A stretch of DNA of 64,000 nt from NCBI RefSeq assembly GCF_030544485.1, contig NZ_CP130610.1, forward strand, positions 2,170,001 through 2,234,000, given 5' to 3'. Below the pieces are notes generated by a model, which was not told the origin of the DNA, made no database searches, and saw nothing but the letters and a program-made list of their open reading frames with translations. How positions within the stretch are numbered: the first letter of the stretch is position 1; each line of letters opens with the position of its first letter. Shown here piece by piece: positions 8,774-17,355 of the stretch. Position numbers and translations under genes: made by a program. This DNA is from Halomonas sp. HAL1. Lineage in GTDB: Bacteria > Pseudomonadota > Gammaproteobacteria > Pseudomonadales > Halomonadaceae.

Positions 8774-9535
8774 TTAAAGAACTTTGGCTTCGTTTTTGAG
8801 TTTATCGATCAGCTCATCGACCGAGGCGACTTTAATACCGCCCTTGCGCTCAGCGGGGGATTCCACTTTGAGCAGGCTGACCTTGGAGGCGACGTCGATG
8901 CCATAATCGGCGGGGGTTTTCACCTCCAGCGGTTTTTTCTTGGCCTTCATGATGTCGGGGAGCTTGGCGTAGCGGGGCTCATTCAAGCGCAGGTCGGTGG
9001 TCACAATCGCGGGCAGCGTCAGGGCGATGGTTTGCAGACCGCCGTCGATTTCCCGGGTAACGTTGAGCTTTTTATCACTTCCGTCGCCACTAATTGTGAC
9101 TTCTGAGGCAAAGGTGCCTTGGGGCAGGCCAGTCAGCGCGGCGAGCATTTGGCCGGTCTGGTTGTTGTCGGTGTCGATGGCCTGCTTGCCCAGGATGACC
9201 AGGCCGGGCTGCTCTTCCTCGACCACTTTGGCCAGCAACTTGGCGACGGCCAGTGATTCGGCGCGTTCATCGGTTTCAATATGGAGGGCACGGTCGGCCC
9301 CCAGCGCCAGCGCAGTGCGCAACTGCTCCTGGGCGGCTTTGGGCCCCACGGTGACGACCACGACTTCCGTCGCCACGCCCTTCTCTTTCAGGCGCACCGC
9401 CTCTTCCACGGCAATTTCGCAGAAGGGGTTCATGGCCATTTTGACGTTGGTCAGATCGACGTCAGAATGATCCGCCTTAACGCGGATTTTGACGTTGTAG
9501 TCGATGACGCGTTTCACCGCGACGAGGATTTTCAT
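8774..9535 (-). CDS. etfB: Electron transfer flavoprotein beta subunit
   Basis: 253 residues starting [17 protein letters not shown], the usual EtfB start; a longer frame adds ten residues with no family match. The AMP-binding segment ([17 protein letters not shown]) and the EtfB signature around [20 protein letters not shown] are present, ending with the C-terminal arm that wraps around EtfA. It is the first gene of etfBA, with its own promoter and a copy of the cluster palindrome between promoter and start, so ETF supply is probably co-regulated with the acyl-CoA genes. Confidence 0.97.
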   Translation of the reverse strand: MKILVAVKRVIDYNVKIRVKADHSDVDLTNVKMAMNPFCEIAVEEAVRLKEKGVATEVVVVTVGPKAAQEQLRTALALGADRALHIETDERAESLAVAKLLAKVVEEEQPGLVILGKQAIDTDNNQTGQMLAALTGLPQGTFASEVTISGDGSDKKLNVTREIDGGLQTIALTLPAIVTTDLRLNEPRYAKLPDIMKAKKKPLEVKTPADYGIDVASKVSLLKVESPAERKGGIKVASVDELIDKLKNEAKVL

Positions 9536-9596
9536 AAGGCGTACTCCAATTGCGTAACTAGACAACTATCGATTCTATTGGATATATCGCTATTTA

Positions 9597-9611
9597 TTCC
9601 GCATAGCAAAA
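9597..9611. promoter_or_regulatory. Predicted operator palindrome (etfBA)
   Basis: TTCCGCATAGCAAAA matches the 15-bp palindrome found before the other acyl-CoA operons. It lies about 20 bp downstream of the predicted etfB -10 element, a position where a bound repressor would block transcription. Confidence 0.6.
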
Positions 9612-9633
9612 CATTATTTCACTTTATAAAAAC

Positions 9634-9662
9634 ACAATAGAAAAATGCTCGCTAAAGGTCAA
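9634..9662 (-). promoter_or_regulatory. Predicted sigma-70 promoter of etfBA
   Basis: On the minus strand TTGACC is followed after exactly 17 bp by TATTGT, about 100 bp before the etfB start codon. Confidence 0.55.
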
Positions 9663-9684
9663 GCGCTTACTCTCTCGCGGGGTC

Positions 9685-11073
9685 TTAAACAGGCGTCCAC
9701 ATAAACCACGCAGCCAATAGCGGAATCGAAGCTAACAAGAACCGGCCGTTCCAGCGGTAGCCAATGTGCGTCGCGGGTATACCGGTAAATCGGGATAAAA
9801 TCAGCATTGATGCCGTCATGGGTGATGACATCAGCGCTAGCGCCCAGCCGACCATAAGCGACGAGCCAATGAGGGGTGGCGTTAGTCCCTCAATGGCTAA
9901 CTGCGGCAACAGGCCGACTAGCAGCGTTACCGTCACGATAGGGTTAACGCCTACTTGGGCCAGCCCCACCACCATCAGCATGGCCAGCACGGCATTAAAG
10001 GCGCCCCACTGGTTTAACACAGTGAGTAGCGGTGCCAACTGCTGGGTATCGACTAACCCGACGCATAAATGTCCCAAGTAGCCCGCCGCCCCTAACACCA
10101 CAATCTCATTGGCACTAGGCGACAGCAGCCACGGCAACTGACGATGTATCGCGTTAACCGCTGCGGGTAAACCCGCATATCCAAGCCTGCGCCGTTGCCA
10201 GGCCAGCCAAATCACCGCTCCCGTAGGTGCACCGAACAGCGCGGCAATAGGTAAGCGCAGTTCCAATAGCCAAGCAATACTAAACACCAGCGCCACAATT
10301 CCCATTAGCAGAACGCTAAACTGGGCCAATGGTCGTAACGAGGGTGTCATTGCCTGGGTTTTATTGGCTGGGGGGTGTGGCCCGGTGAGAAAATCAATGG
10401 CCCAACCCGCTAGAAAAATAAGTGCCGCTGCGCCCAAAATATACGGCGCAAGCTGTAGCCAGGAGACCTGAGGAAGGCTCGAAAGCACCACCGCCACCCC
10501 AATGCCCATGGGGGAAATCAGCGGTGCCAGAGAAAACCCGCGCAGCAGCGCCAGCATCATGCGCCTTTGGCGAGCCTCACGCACCCAAACGCGCCCTTGA
10601 GCTGCACCTAAGGTATTGCTTTTCTCAATCATGGCGGCAAACAGATTTAGCACGCCAATGTTGAGAATGATACCAAACAGCGCCGAGCCTAACGATAAAA
10701 TAGGATAACGACGGCTGGGCGGCTGAAGCAGCATGCTTTTTCCGCAGCGGCGCACTAAACGTGAGCGATAGGCAGGTAAGCGCAGCATGCTCAGCGCGAC
10801 CACGAAGGTAGCAAAAAACGCAAAACGGCCGCTGGCGTCAAACAGTAACTGGCCAGGGTTAGGCGAACGCCAAAGCGCGAGCAGCGATAGTATAAGGGCT
10901 ACTAGCAGTAACCCTTTAGCCATCCGCGTTAGCTGGCCCGCCAACATTGATAAATAGAGCAGCAGCGCCGTAATGCCGACTGCCTGCCATAACAGACTAC
11001 CGATCACCAGATGAAACAGCGTTGCCAGGGTGACCAGTAGTAACAAAGAGACCCGCAGGCGGGCTGGGTTCAC
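9685..11073 (-). CDS. Multi-pass inner-membrane protein, transporter-like, unknown substrate
   Basis: 462 residues, nearly all hydrophobic, with roughly 11-12 predicted membrane segments, short polar loops (around RSRLVRRCGKS and WVREARQRRM) and a duplicated look. The stretches VGVNPIVTVTLLVGLLPQ and SSPMTASMLILSRFTG recall the re-entrant loops of ion-transporter superfamily carboxylate carriers, but I do not recognise a specific family. It is the last gene of an operon with acyl-CoA dehydrogenase, acyl-CoA synthetase and thioesterase; its start overlaps the thioesterase stop. A role in moving the acid substrate or a product is an inference from this context only. Confidence 0.7.
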   Translation of the reverse strand: MNPARLRVSLLLLVTLATLFHLVIGSLLWQAVGITALLLYLSMLAGQLTRMAKGLLLVALILSLLALWRSPNPGQLLFDASGRFAFFATFVVALSMLRLPAYRSRLVRRCGKSMLLQPPSRRYPILSLGSALFGIILNIGVLNLFAAMIEKSNTLGAAQGRVWVREARQRRMMLALLRGFSLAPLISPMGIGVAVVLSSLPQVSWLQLAPYILGAAALIFLAGWAIDFLTGPHPPANKTQAMTPSLRPLAQFSVLLMGIVALVFSIAWLLELRLPIAALFGAPTGAVIWLAWQRRRLGYAGLPAAVNAIHRQLPWLLSPSANEIVVLGAAGYLGHLCVGLVDTQQLAPLLTVLNQWGAFNAVLAMLMVVGLAQVGVNPIVTVTLLVGLLPQLAIEGLTPPLIGSSLMVGWALALMSSPMTASMLILSRFTGIPATHIGYRWNGRFLLASIPLLAAWFMWTPV

Positions 11074-11525
11074 TCAGCGGGCTCCCTTGGTTTGTTTTCC
11101 GGAAAGCCCTCAGCCGACTCACTACCACTGCGACGGCGAAAGGATCCCTCACCCATCGCGACTAAGTTGCCCTTGTCATCGACAATCTCACCGCTGGTCA
11201 TATAGGTTTTCTGACCGCCACCGCGCAGCGTACCCGTTGCCCGCAGCACACCTTGCCTGGCAGGCCCAACAAAGGTAGTGGTTAGTGAGAGCGTCATCCC
11301 CCGGCGAATATTGCCCGGTACATCACAGTGCAGGCCTGCCAAGCTCAAGGCACTATCCAACATCGACGCCAATACGCCGCCGTGAACATTGCCGCTGCGG
11401 TTAAGGTGTTTTGACTCTATGGTGAGTTCAACCACGGCACGGTCTTGCTGCCACTCAACTACGTGCATACCCAGCAGCTCGTGATAGCCCATAAGCGCTT
11501 GTTGAGACGACTCCGATTGGCTCAT
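11070..11525 (-). CDS. PaaI-type hotdog-fold acyl-CoA thioesterase
   Basis: 151 residues. The hotdog core is clear: NRSGNVHGGVLASMLDSAL carries the HGG loop and the acidic residue that positions water in PaaI-like thioesterases. Such enzymes hydrolyse stalled CoA esters and free CoA. It overlaps the acyl-CoA synthetase upstream by 4 bp and the membrane protein downstream by 4 bp, so translation of all three is probably coupled. A proofreading or CoA-recycling role in this pathway is likely but unproven. Confidence 0.85.
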   Translation of the reverse strand: MSQSESSQQALMGYHELLGMHVVEWQQDRAVVELTIESKHLNRSGNVHGGVLASMLDSALSLAGLHCDVPGNIRRGMTLSLTTTFVGPARQGVLRATGTLRGGGQKTYMTSGEIVDDKGNLVAMGEGSFRRRSGSESAEGFPENKPREPAE

Positions 11526-13123
11526 GAAGCGCTCTCCTGCTGCGCCAAATCCCGCAGCCGCCCTTTTAGTATTTTGCCGCTGGCGGTGGATGGTAATGTG
11601 TCCATTAATACGATTTGGGTGGGCCGTTTGTAGGGCGCAAGCCGCTCAGCGATAAACGCTTTGAGCTCCGCCATATCAACCTCAACGCCAGGCTCGCACT
11701 GCACAAACGCCACTACTTCTTCATTTCCAGCGATTTGACGACCCACAACGGCGGTTAGCGTGACGGCAGGATGTTCATTAATCACCGCTTCCACATCAGG
11801 CGGATAGATATTGAATCCTGAGCGGATAATTAGCTCTTTACTGCGTCCGACGATATAAAGCTGATCATCGTGATCGAGCTTGGCGATATCGCCAGTATTA
11901 AGCCAGCCGTCTTCAGTTAGGGTGGCACGGGTCGCTTCCGGCTGGCGGAAGTAACCCTTCATAATATTAGGCCCCCGCACCCACAGCTCACCCACCTCGT
12001 CACCGGGCTGCACGGAAGTGCCGCTGTCACTAAGGGGCTCTAAGCGATACTCCAGCAGAGGCAACACGCGACCCACGGTACTGTTGGTGTGGCGGTCATC
12101 AATACGCGTTTGGCTGATGGTAGGGCTAGCCTCGGTTAAGCCGTAGCCGTTATGCAGCGTCAGGCCAAAGGCTGTCTCCACCCGAACCTTGGTATCGCTA
12201 TCTAGCGGTGAACCACCTGCGGAGATATAAATCAGCTCAGGCGCTTCTAACGGCAGCTGTTCGCGCTTTAAAAACTCCAGCGCGCGGGCATACATCGCGG
12301 GCACGCCCTGGAGAACGGTAATTCGCTCTTGCTTGAGTGTTGCCAGCAGTTGGGCGGCATCAAAACGCGGCACGGTATATAGGCAGGCACCGTTGTATAG
12401 CGATCCCATACAGACAGATGAAAGACCAAACACATGGGACATTGGCAGCACGCCATACACCCGCTGCCCTTCACTCAAGTGGCGCATGCCACCTGAAATC
12501 GAAGCGATATAAAGAATCCCACGGTGGGTCAGCATTACCCCTTTAGGCGTGCCGGTAGTGCCTGAGGTGTAGATCATTGCCGCGACCTGTTCGGTACCGT
12601 TTGCGAACACTGGCTCGGGCTCACTCTCAAACAGCGGTGAAAGCGCCAGCCCACCCAACTGAGGATGCTGGTATCGGTCAGCGGCGTTACGCTCGGCGTG
12701 CTGACACGCCTCTGGTGAGGCATCGCAGGTATAGAACACGCGGCGAGGCAGGCAATTACCCTGAATCAGATCAACTTCCTGTGCTGAGAGGCGAGAATTG
12801 ACAATCGCTACCCATACATCCAATTCGCTGGCAGCAAGCAGCAGGACAACCAGGGCACGGCAGTTTTCACTCACTGTCATAATGCGATCGCCTGGGCGAA
12901 TACCCATTGCGCCTAACCACTCACAGGCGGCGGCTATTTCCTGGCCAAGCTCCGCATAGCTCCAGCGTACATTGCCATCCACAATGGCGGGCTGCTCAGC
13001 CAAACGTTTAGCATTTTCAAGCACACGGGTACTGAGCCGGTCAGGAAGTTCAGCCACCAGCTCACTGGCAAGGCGGCCAAAAATATTTTCGTCCGGTGCT
13101 TGGTAGGGAACCGACAAAGCCAT
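11522..13123 (-). CDS. AMP-forming acyl-CoA synthetase
   Basis: 533 residues. Adenylate-forming family motifs are intact: the P-loop YTSGTTGTPKG, the aromatic/acid segment NGYGLTEASPT, the hinge GWLNTGDIAKLD and the C-terminal catalytic lysine in TASGKILKGRL. It would activate a carboxylic acid to its CoA ester with ATP, the entry step for the beta-oxidation enzymes around it. It overlaps the preceding acyl-CoA dehydrogenase stop by one base and the thioesterase start by four. Chain-length preference cannot be read; in the pim-like interpretation this corresponds to PimA. Confidence 0.9.
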   Translation of the reverse strand: MALSVPYQAPDENIFGRLASELVAELPDRLSTRVLENAKRLAEQPAIVDGNVRWSYAELGQEIAAACEWLGAMGIRPGDRIMTVSENCRALVVLLLAASELDVWVAIVNSRLSAQEVDLIQGNCLPRRVFYTCDASPEACQHAERNAADRYQHPQLGGLALSPLFESEPEPVFANGTEQVAAMIYTSGTTGTPKGVMLTHRGILYIASISGGMRHLSEGQRVYGVLPMSHVFGLSSVCMGSLYNGACLYTVPRFDAAQLLATLKQERITVLQGVPAMYARALEFLKREQLPLEAPELIYISAGGSPLDSDTKVRVETAFGLTLHNGYGLTEASPTISQTRIDDRHTNSTVGRVLPLLEYRLEPLSDSGTSVQPGDEVGELWVRGPNIMKGYFRQPEATRATLTEDGWLNTGDIAKLDHDDQLYIVGRSKELIIRSGFNIYPPDVEAVINEHPAVTLTAVVGRQIAGNEEVVAFVQCEPGVEVDMAELKAFIAERLAPYKRPTQIVLMDTLPSTASGKILKGRLRDLAQQESAS

Positions 13124-14274
13124 TAGGACGCCTCCCGCACCATATTCCGGGCAATAACGATTTGCTGAATCTGGGTGGTGCCTTCGTAAATGCGGAATAG
13201 CCGCACATCACGATAAAACCGCTCAACCGCGTACTCGGACATGTATCCCGCACCGCCATGCACCTGTACCGCGCGGTCAGCCACACGGCCAACCATTTCA
13301 GCGCAGAACAGCTTGCAGCAAGAAGCCAGTGTTGAGACATTTTCACCGTCATCTTTGCGTCGTGCAGCATCCATCACCATGGTTTTGCCTGCATAGGCTT
13401 CAGTTTTACTATCCGCCAGCATGGCTTGAATCAATTGGTGCTCGGCAAGCGCGGCGCCAAACTGCTTACGCTCCATGGTGTAGCGCAGTGACTCTTCCAC
13501 CAAGCGCTCGGCCACACCAACGCAGACCGCTGAAATATGTAGTCGCCCGCGATCTAGTACTTTCATTGCCGTTTTAAAGCCTTGGCCCTCTTTACCACCA
13601 ATAATATTTTCAGCGGGCACTCGGCAGTTGTCGAAAATAATGTCACAGGTATGGGCGCCCTTCTGCCCCATCTTGTTATCCGCTGGCCCACGGATTAACC
13701 CAGGAGTATCGCCTTCCACAATAAAGGCTGAGATGCCGCCCGCGCCTTTATTAGCGGGGTCAGTGCGCGCCATTACGGTGAACAGGTCGGCTTCTGGGCC
13801 ATTGGTGATGTAGCGTTTGGTACCATTCAAAATATAGTGATCGCCATCACGCACCGCCGTCGTACGCAGACTGGCAGCGTCGGAGCCTGAATCTGGCTCG
13901 GTGAGGCAAAACGAGCTAAGAATCTCACCTGTGGCCAAACGCGGCACATACTTGGCTTTCTGCTCGCAAGTACCATCAATCAAAATACCCTGGGCACCAA
14001 TGCCGTTGTTGGTGCCAAACACTGAGCGAAAGGCGGGAGATGTTTTGCCAATCTCCATCGCCACCAGCGCTTCTTCTTCCATGGTCAGGCCTAGGCCGCC
14101 GTACTCCTCTGGAATCGATAGCCCGAAAAGTCCCATCTCTTTCATTTCCGCAAGAATTTCCGGGGGCACCGCATCCTCTTCGGCTAACCGTGCCTCATTG
14201 GGAATTAGGCGCTCACGGACAAAACGGGCGATGGTGTCGACAAGCTGGTTAATTAATTCGGGATCGCGAATCAT
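13123..14274 (-). CDS. Acyl-CoA dehydrogenase (canonical type)
   Basis: 383 residues from the ATG at 14274, chosen because AGGAG lies 6 bp upstream; a start 18 bp earlier would overlap this site. All canonical elements are present: CLTEPDSGSDAASL, the NGTKRYITNGPEAD strand, MERKQFGAALAEHQ, QVHGGAGYMSEY and IYEGTTQIQQ with the catalytic glutamate. Unlike the PimC/PimD-like pair, this enzyme should act as a homotetramer. It heads the operon with the acyl-CoA synthetase. It probably handles a shorter or straight-chain intermediate, or glutaryl/adipyl-type CoA, but the substrate is not evident. Confidence 0.92.
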   Translation of the reverse strand: MIRDPELINQLVDTIARFVRERLIPNEARLAEEDAVPPEILAEMKEMGLFGLSIPEEYGGLGLTMEEEALVAMEIGKTSPAFRSVFGTNNGIGAQGILIDGTCEQKAKYVPRLATGEILSSFCLTEPDSGSDAASLRTTAVRDGDHYILNGTKRYITNGPEADLFTVMARTDPANKGAGGISAFIVEGDTPGLIRGPADNKMGQKGAHTCDIIFDNCRVPAENIIGGKEGQGFKTAMKVLDRGRLHISAVCVGVAERLVEESLRYTMERKQFGAALAEHQLIQAMLADSKTEAYAGKTMVMDAARRKDDGENVSTLASCCKLFCAEMVGRVADRAVQVHGGAGYMSEYAVERFYRDVRLFRIYEGTTQIQQIVIARNMVREAS

Positions 14275-14352
14275 GAAGGCTCCTGGTGGCAACAGTTTTT
14301 ATCATTAGCGTTTTATCATTAGAAGTAGCGCTAAGCGTGGACAGTGCGCATA

Positions 14353-14367
14353 TTTTGCATAGCAAAA
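14353..14367. promoter_or_regulatory. Predicted operator, perfect palindrome
   Basis: TTTTGCATAGCAAAA has perfect 6-bp arms around a 3-bp centre. It lies in the divergent region about 80 bp before the acyl-CoA dehydrogenase start and 126 bp before the hydroxyacyl-CoA dehydrogenase start. Confidence 0.62.
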
Positions 14368-14394
14368 CTATTGTCCACTATTCTTGTCAGGCAC

Positions 14395-14409
14395 TTTTGC
14401 ATAGCCTAG
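14395..14409. promoter_or_regulatory. Predicted operator half-site
   Basis: TTTTGCATAGCCTAG keeps the left arm of the palindrome but not the right. It overlaps the -35 element predicted for the gene at 14494. Confidence 0.4.
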
Positions 14410-14425
14410 GATGGCAGTCAATAAT
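14397..14425 (+). promoter_or_regulatory. Possible promoter of the hydroxyacyl-CoA dehydrogenase operon
   Basis: TTGCAT, 17 bp, AATAAT. The -10 matches consensus at five of six positions; the -35 is weak, as for a regulated promoter. Two palindrome copies overlap or flank it. Confidence 0.45.
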
Positions 14426-14435
14426 TGAAACACCA

Positions 14436-14450
14436 TTTTGCAATGCAGAA
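14436..14450. promoter_or_regulatory. Predicted operator palindrome (hydroxyacyl-CoA dehydrogenase operon)
   Basis: TTTTGCAATGCAGAA is a third copy in the same divergent region, just downstream of the predicted -10 element, a classical repressor position. Confidence 0.58.
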
Positions 14451-14493
14451 TTACAATGCATAAAGCCCCCCATTTGCAGAGAGGATTTAGCGT

Positions 14494-16017
14494 ATGGCTA
14501 ATGAACCAACACCTTCGCCTTTCACCACGCTTGGTATTGTCGGCACTGGCGCCATGGGTCGCGGTATCGCGCAGTTGGCCGCCCAAGCAGGCCTCGACGT
14601 CATGCTGTTCGATGTGAAGGAGGGTGCTGTACAAGAAGCCAAAACGTTTATAAATGGCCTATGGCAGCGAAGCGCTGAAAAGCAGCGCATCACTAACGAA
14701 CAAGCACAGCACTATGGCCAGCGGTTGATTGAAGCAGGTGAGCTTAACTCCCTCGCCCCCTGCGATATTGTCGTCGAAGCGATTGTTGAGAAACTGGAGG
14801 CAAAGCAGGGGCTATTTAGCGATTTAGAAGCCATCGTCAGCCAGCAGACCGTATTGGCGACCAATACCTCTTCCCTCTCAGTCACGGCCATTGCCGCTAC
14901 CTGCCAGCATCCGGAGCGGGTGATCGGCTTTCACTTTTTCAACCCCGTGCCGCTGATGAAAATTGCCGAGGTTATTCCTGGCCTGCGCACGGCAGAGGAC
15001 GTTACCCAACGGGTTAATGCCTTAGGCGGAGCCATGGGCCACTTTACTGCCCAGACCACCGACACACCTGGGTTTCTGGTTAACCATGCCGGGCGTGCCT
15101 TCGGTACCGAAGCGCTGCGCATTTTAGGGGAAAGCGTTACCGACCCAGCCACCATTGACCGAATCATGGTCGATCAAGGCGGGTTCCGAATGGGACCCTT
15201 TACGCTGCTCGATCTGACCGGGTTGGATGTTTCCCACGCGGTAATGGAGTCGGTTTATCACCAGTATTATGAGGAGGCGCGCTTTCGCCCTTCACCGTTA
15301 ACGCGGCAACGCCTGGCCGCAGGCTTGCTCGGTCGCAAAACCGGCGAAGGCTTTTACCGCTATATAGAAGGCAAGCAACAGATACCGGATGAACCTGCCA
15401 TCGCTTCTGCTTCACCTTGCCCAATATGGATCAGCCAGGACGCCCCTGAAAGCGCCAACGCGTTAGCCGCGCTAGTGAACGCGGCTGGCTGGCCGTTAGA
15501 GATCGACGCGCAGCCTACTGAACAAGCCCTCTGCCTGCTTACTCCCTTTGGAGAAGATGCTACTAGCTGCGCACTCCGCCAGGGGCTAGACGCCAAGCAG
15601 TGCGTGGCGGTGGATATGCTGGCTGGGCTTGATAAACGTCGCAGCCTAATGGCCACACCGGTGACTCAATCAACTTTCATTCAGGCAGCGCAAAGCCTGC
15701 TCAATCACGATGGTACGCCGGTGAGCACGCTTCAAGACAGTAACGGCTTCGTTCTGCAGCGCGTTATTGCCTGCATCGTTAACGTCGGTGCCGACATTGC
15801 CCAGCAGGGTGTCGCCGCTCCCGCCACTATTGACCGGGCGGTTGAGCTTGGCTTGGGCTACCCTTTCGGTCCTCTGCGCATGGGCGACCATTACGGCGCC
15901 ACACGCATTATGACAATACTGACCAACCTACTTGATGCCACAGGCGACCCACGCTATCGGCCAAGCCCCTGGTTGCGCCGCCGTGCCGCACTGCAAATGC
16001 CGCTAACCGCTGCTTAA
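14494..16017 (+). CDS. 3-hydroxyacyl-CoA dehydrogenase (PaaC/PaaH-like, two C-terminal domains)
   Basis: 507 residues, starting at ATG after GAGAGGA. The N-terminal Rossmann domain carries GIVGTGAMGRGIAQ and the catalytic segment GFHFFNPVPLMKIAEV; the first helical C-terminal domain follows (TPGFLVNHAGRAFGTEAL). A second helical domain near residues 400-490 (NGFVLQRVIACIVN) gives the long, PaaC-type architecture. It oxidises 3-hydroxyacyl-CoA with NAD+. It directly precedes a thiolase and so supplies the activity that the degenerate hydratase-fusion protein at 2238 appears to have lost. Cytoplasmic. Confidence 0.92.
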   Translation: MANEPTPSPFTTLGIVGTGAMGRGIAQLAAQAGLDVMLFDVKEGAVQEAKTFINGLWQRSAEKQRITNEQAQHYGQRLIEAGELNSLAPCDIVVEAIVEKLEAKQGLFSDLEAIVSQQTVLATNTSSLSVTAIAATCQHPERVIGFHFFNPVPLMKIAEVIPGLRTAEDVTQRVNALGGAMGHFTAQTTDTPGFLVNHAGRAFGTEALRILGESVTDPATIDRIMVDQGGFRMGPFTLLDLTGLDVSHAVMESVYHQYYEEARFRPSPLTRQRLAAGLLGRKTGEGFYRYIEGKQQIPDEPAIASASPCPIWISQDAPESANALAALVNAAGWPLEIDAQPTEQALCLLTPFGEDATSCALRQGLDAKQCVAVDMLAGLDKRRSLMATPVTQSTFIQAAQSLLNHDGTPVSTLQDSNGFVLQRVIACIVNVGADIAQQGVAAPATIDRAVELGLGYPFGPLRMGDHYGATRIMTILTNLLDATGDPRYRPSPWLRRRAALQMPLTAA

Positions 16018-16044
16018 CGCCCACCAATAACAAGGAGCACCACC

Positions 16045-17253
16045 ATGCAAGACGCCTATATTTACGACGGTTTACGCACCCCGTTTGGTCGCCACGGCGG
16101 CAGTTTAGCGGCTATTCGACCTGATGAACTACTTGGCTTAACGCTTAAAGCACTGGTAGCCCGTAATCCCTTTGCGCCAGAAAGCTATGAAGAGGTGTTG
16201 GCGGGGTGTACTAACCAGGCAGGTGAAGATTCCCGTAACGTGGCTCGCCATGGTGCGCTTTTGGCTGGCCTCCCTATCGAAGTAGCGGGACAAACCGTGA
16301 ACAGACTTTGCGGTAGTGGCTTAGCAGCGATGATGGATGCCGCTCGGGCAACGCGGCTGGGCGAAGGCGAGCTATTTCTCGCGGGTGGTGTGGAGTCCAT
16401 GTCCCGTGCGCCCTATGTATTGGGCAAAGCGGACTCCCCTTACGCTCGCAATCAGCCGATGTACGATACAGTGATTGGCTCACGCTTTCCCAACCCCTGG
16501 ATTGCCAAAGAGTACGGCAGCCACAGCATGCCGGAAACCGCCGACAACATAGCCCACGACCTCAACATTGACCGTGAGGCCAGCGATGCTTTTGCCGCCC
16601 GCTCCCAAGCCCGCTATGCCCAAGCGCTGGCCGCCGGTTTTTACGGCGATGAGATGTTTGGCGTTGAGGTTCCCCAAGGACGCAAGCAGCCGCCACTATT
16701 GGTAGATAAAGATGAACACCCACGCCCCCAAAGCACCCAAGACAAGCTGGCCCAACTGGGTGCCCTGTTTGAAGGCGGTGTCGTCACCGCCGGTAATGCC
16801 TCAGGCCTGAATGACGGCGCCGCGGCGCTGATTGTTGGCACCCAGGCTGCTGGCGAGCGTGTGGGCTTAACGCCCCGCGCGCGCATTGTCGCCAGCGCCG
16901 TTGCCGGAGTTGCGCCACGCGTGATGGGCTTGGGACCGGTTCCTGCTTCGCAAAAAGCACTTGCACGTGCGGGCCTTACCCTTGAGCAAATGGACGTTAT
17001 CGAAATTAATGAAGCCTTTGCTGTTCAGGTGCTTGGCTGCGTGCAGCAGTTGGGGCTTTCTGTCGATGACCCACGCCTGAACGCCAATGGTGGTGCAATC
17101 GCCATCGGCCATCCGCTGGGTGCTTCAGGGGCACGCCTGGCCCTAACGGCACTGCGTCAGCTTGAAGCCACCGGCGGCCGCTACGCATTAGTCACTATGT
17201 GCATTGGTGTGGGTCAGGGTATCGCCACCATTATTGAGCGCCTGGACGGCTGA
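16045..17253 (+). CDS. Acetyl-CoA acyltransferase, 3-oxoadipyl-CoA thiolase-like (PcaF/PaaJ)
   Basis: 402 residues after an AAGGAG site. Thiolase residues are all present: nucleophile C89 in VNRLCGSGLAAM, the histidine of GGAIAIGHPLGASGAR and the C-terminal cysteine of MCIGVGQG. The segments GCTNQAGEDSRNVAR, GGVESMSRAPYV and SMPETADNIA strongly resemble PcaF/PaaJ, which cleave 3-oxoadipyl-CoA into succinyl-CoA and acetyl-CoA. That resemblance is the best clue that the island handles dicarboxylyl-CoA esters. A general 3-ketoacyl-CoA thiolase is the alternative. It follows the dehydrogenase by 27 bp in the same operon. Confidence 0.92.
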   Translation: MQDAYIYDGLRTPFGRHGGSLAAIRPDELLGLTLKALVARNPFAPESYEEVLAGCTNQAGEDSRNVARHGALLAGLPIEVAGQTVNRLCGSGLAAMMDAARATRLGEGELFLAGGVESMSRAPYVLGKADSPYARNQPMYDTVIGSRFPNPWIAKEYGSHSMPETADNIAHDLNIDREASDAFAARSQARYAQALAAGFYGDEMFGVEVPQGRKQPPLLVDKDEHPRPQSTQDKLAQLGALFEGGVVTAGNASGLNDGAAALIVGTQAAGERVGLTPRARIVASAVAGVAPRVMGLGPVPASQKALARAGLTLEQMDVIEINEAFAVQVLGCVQQLGLSVDDPRLNANGGAIAIGHPLGASGARLALTALRQLEATGGRYALVTMCIGVGQGIATIIERLDG

Positions 17254-17355
17254 GTTAATTTCAAACCGCCACCTTTTCGTTGATGGGCATAACAGCTGCG
17301 CCTAAGTAGATATGCGATACTGGGCGCGATAAGCCACCAATTGTTGGGACACTGA

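Noticed and set aside
14286..14501. Short plus-strand frame in the divergent regulatory region
   Set aside because: It covers the palindromes and promoter, has no ribosome binding site and no similarity to anything recognised.
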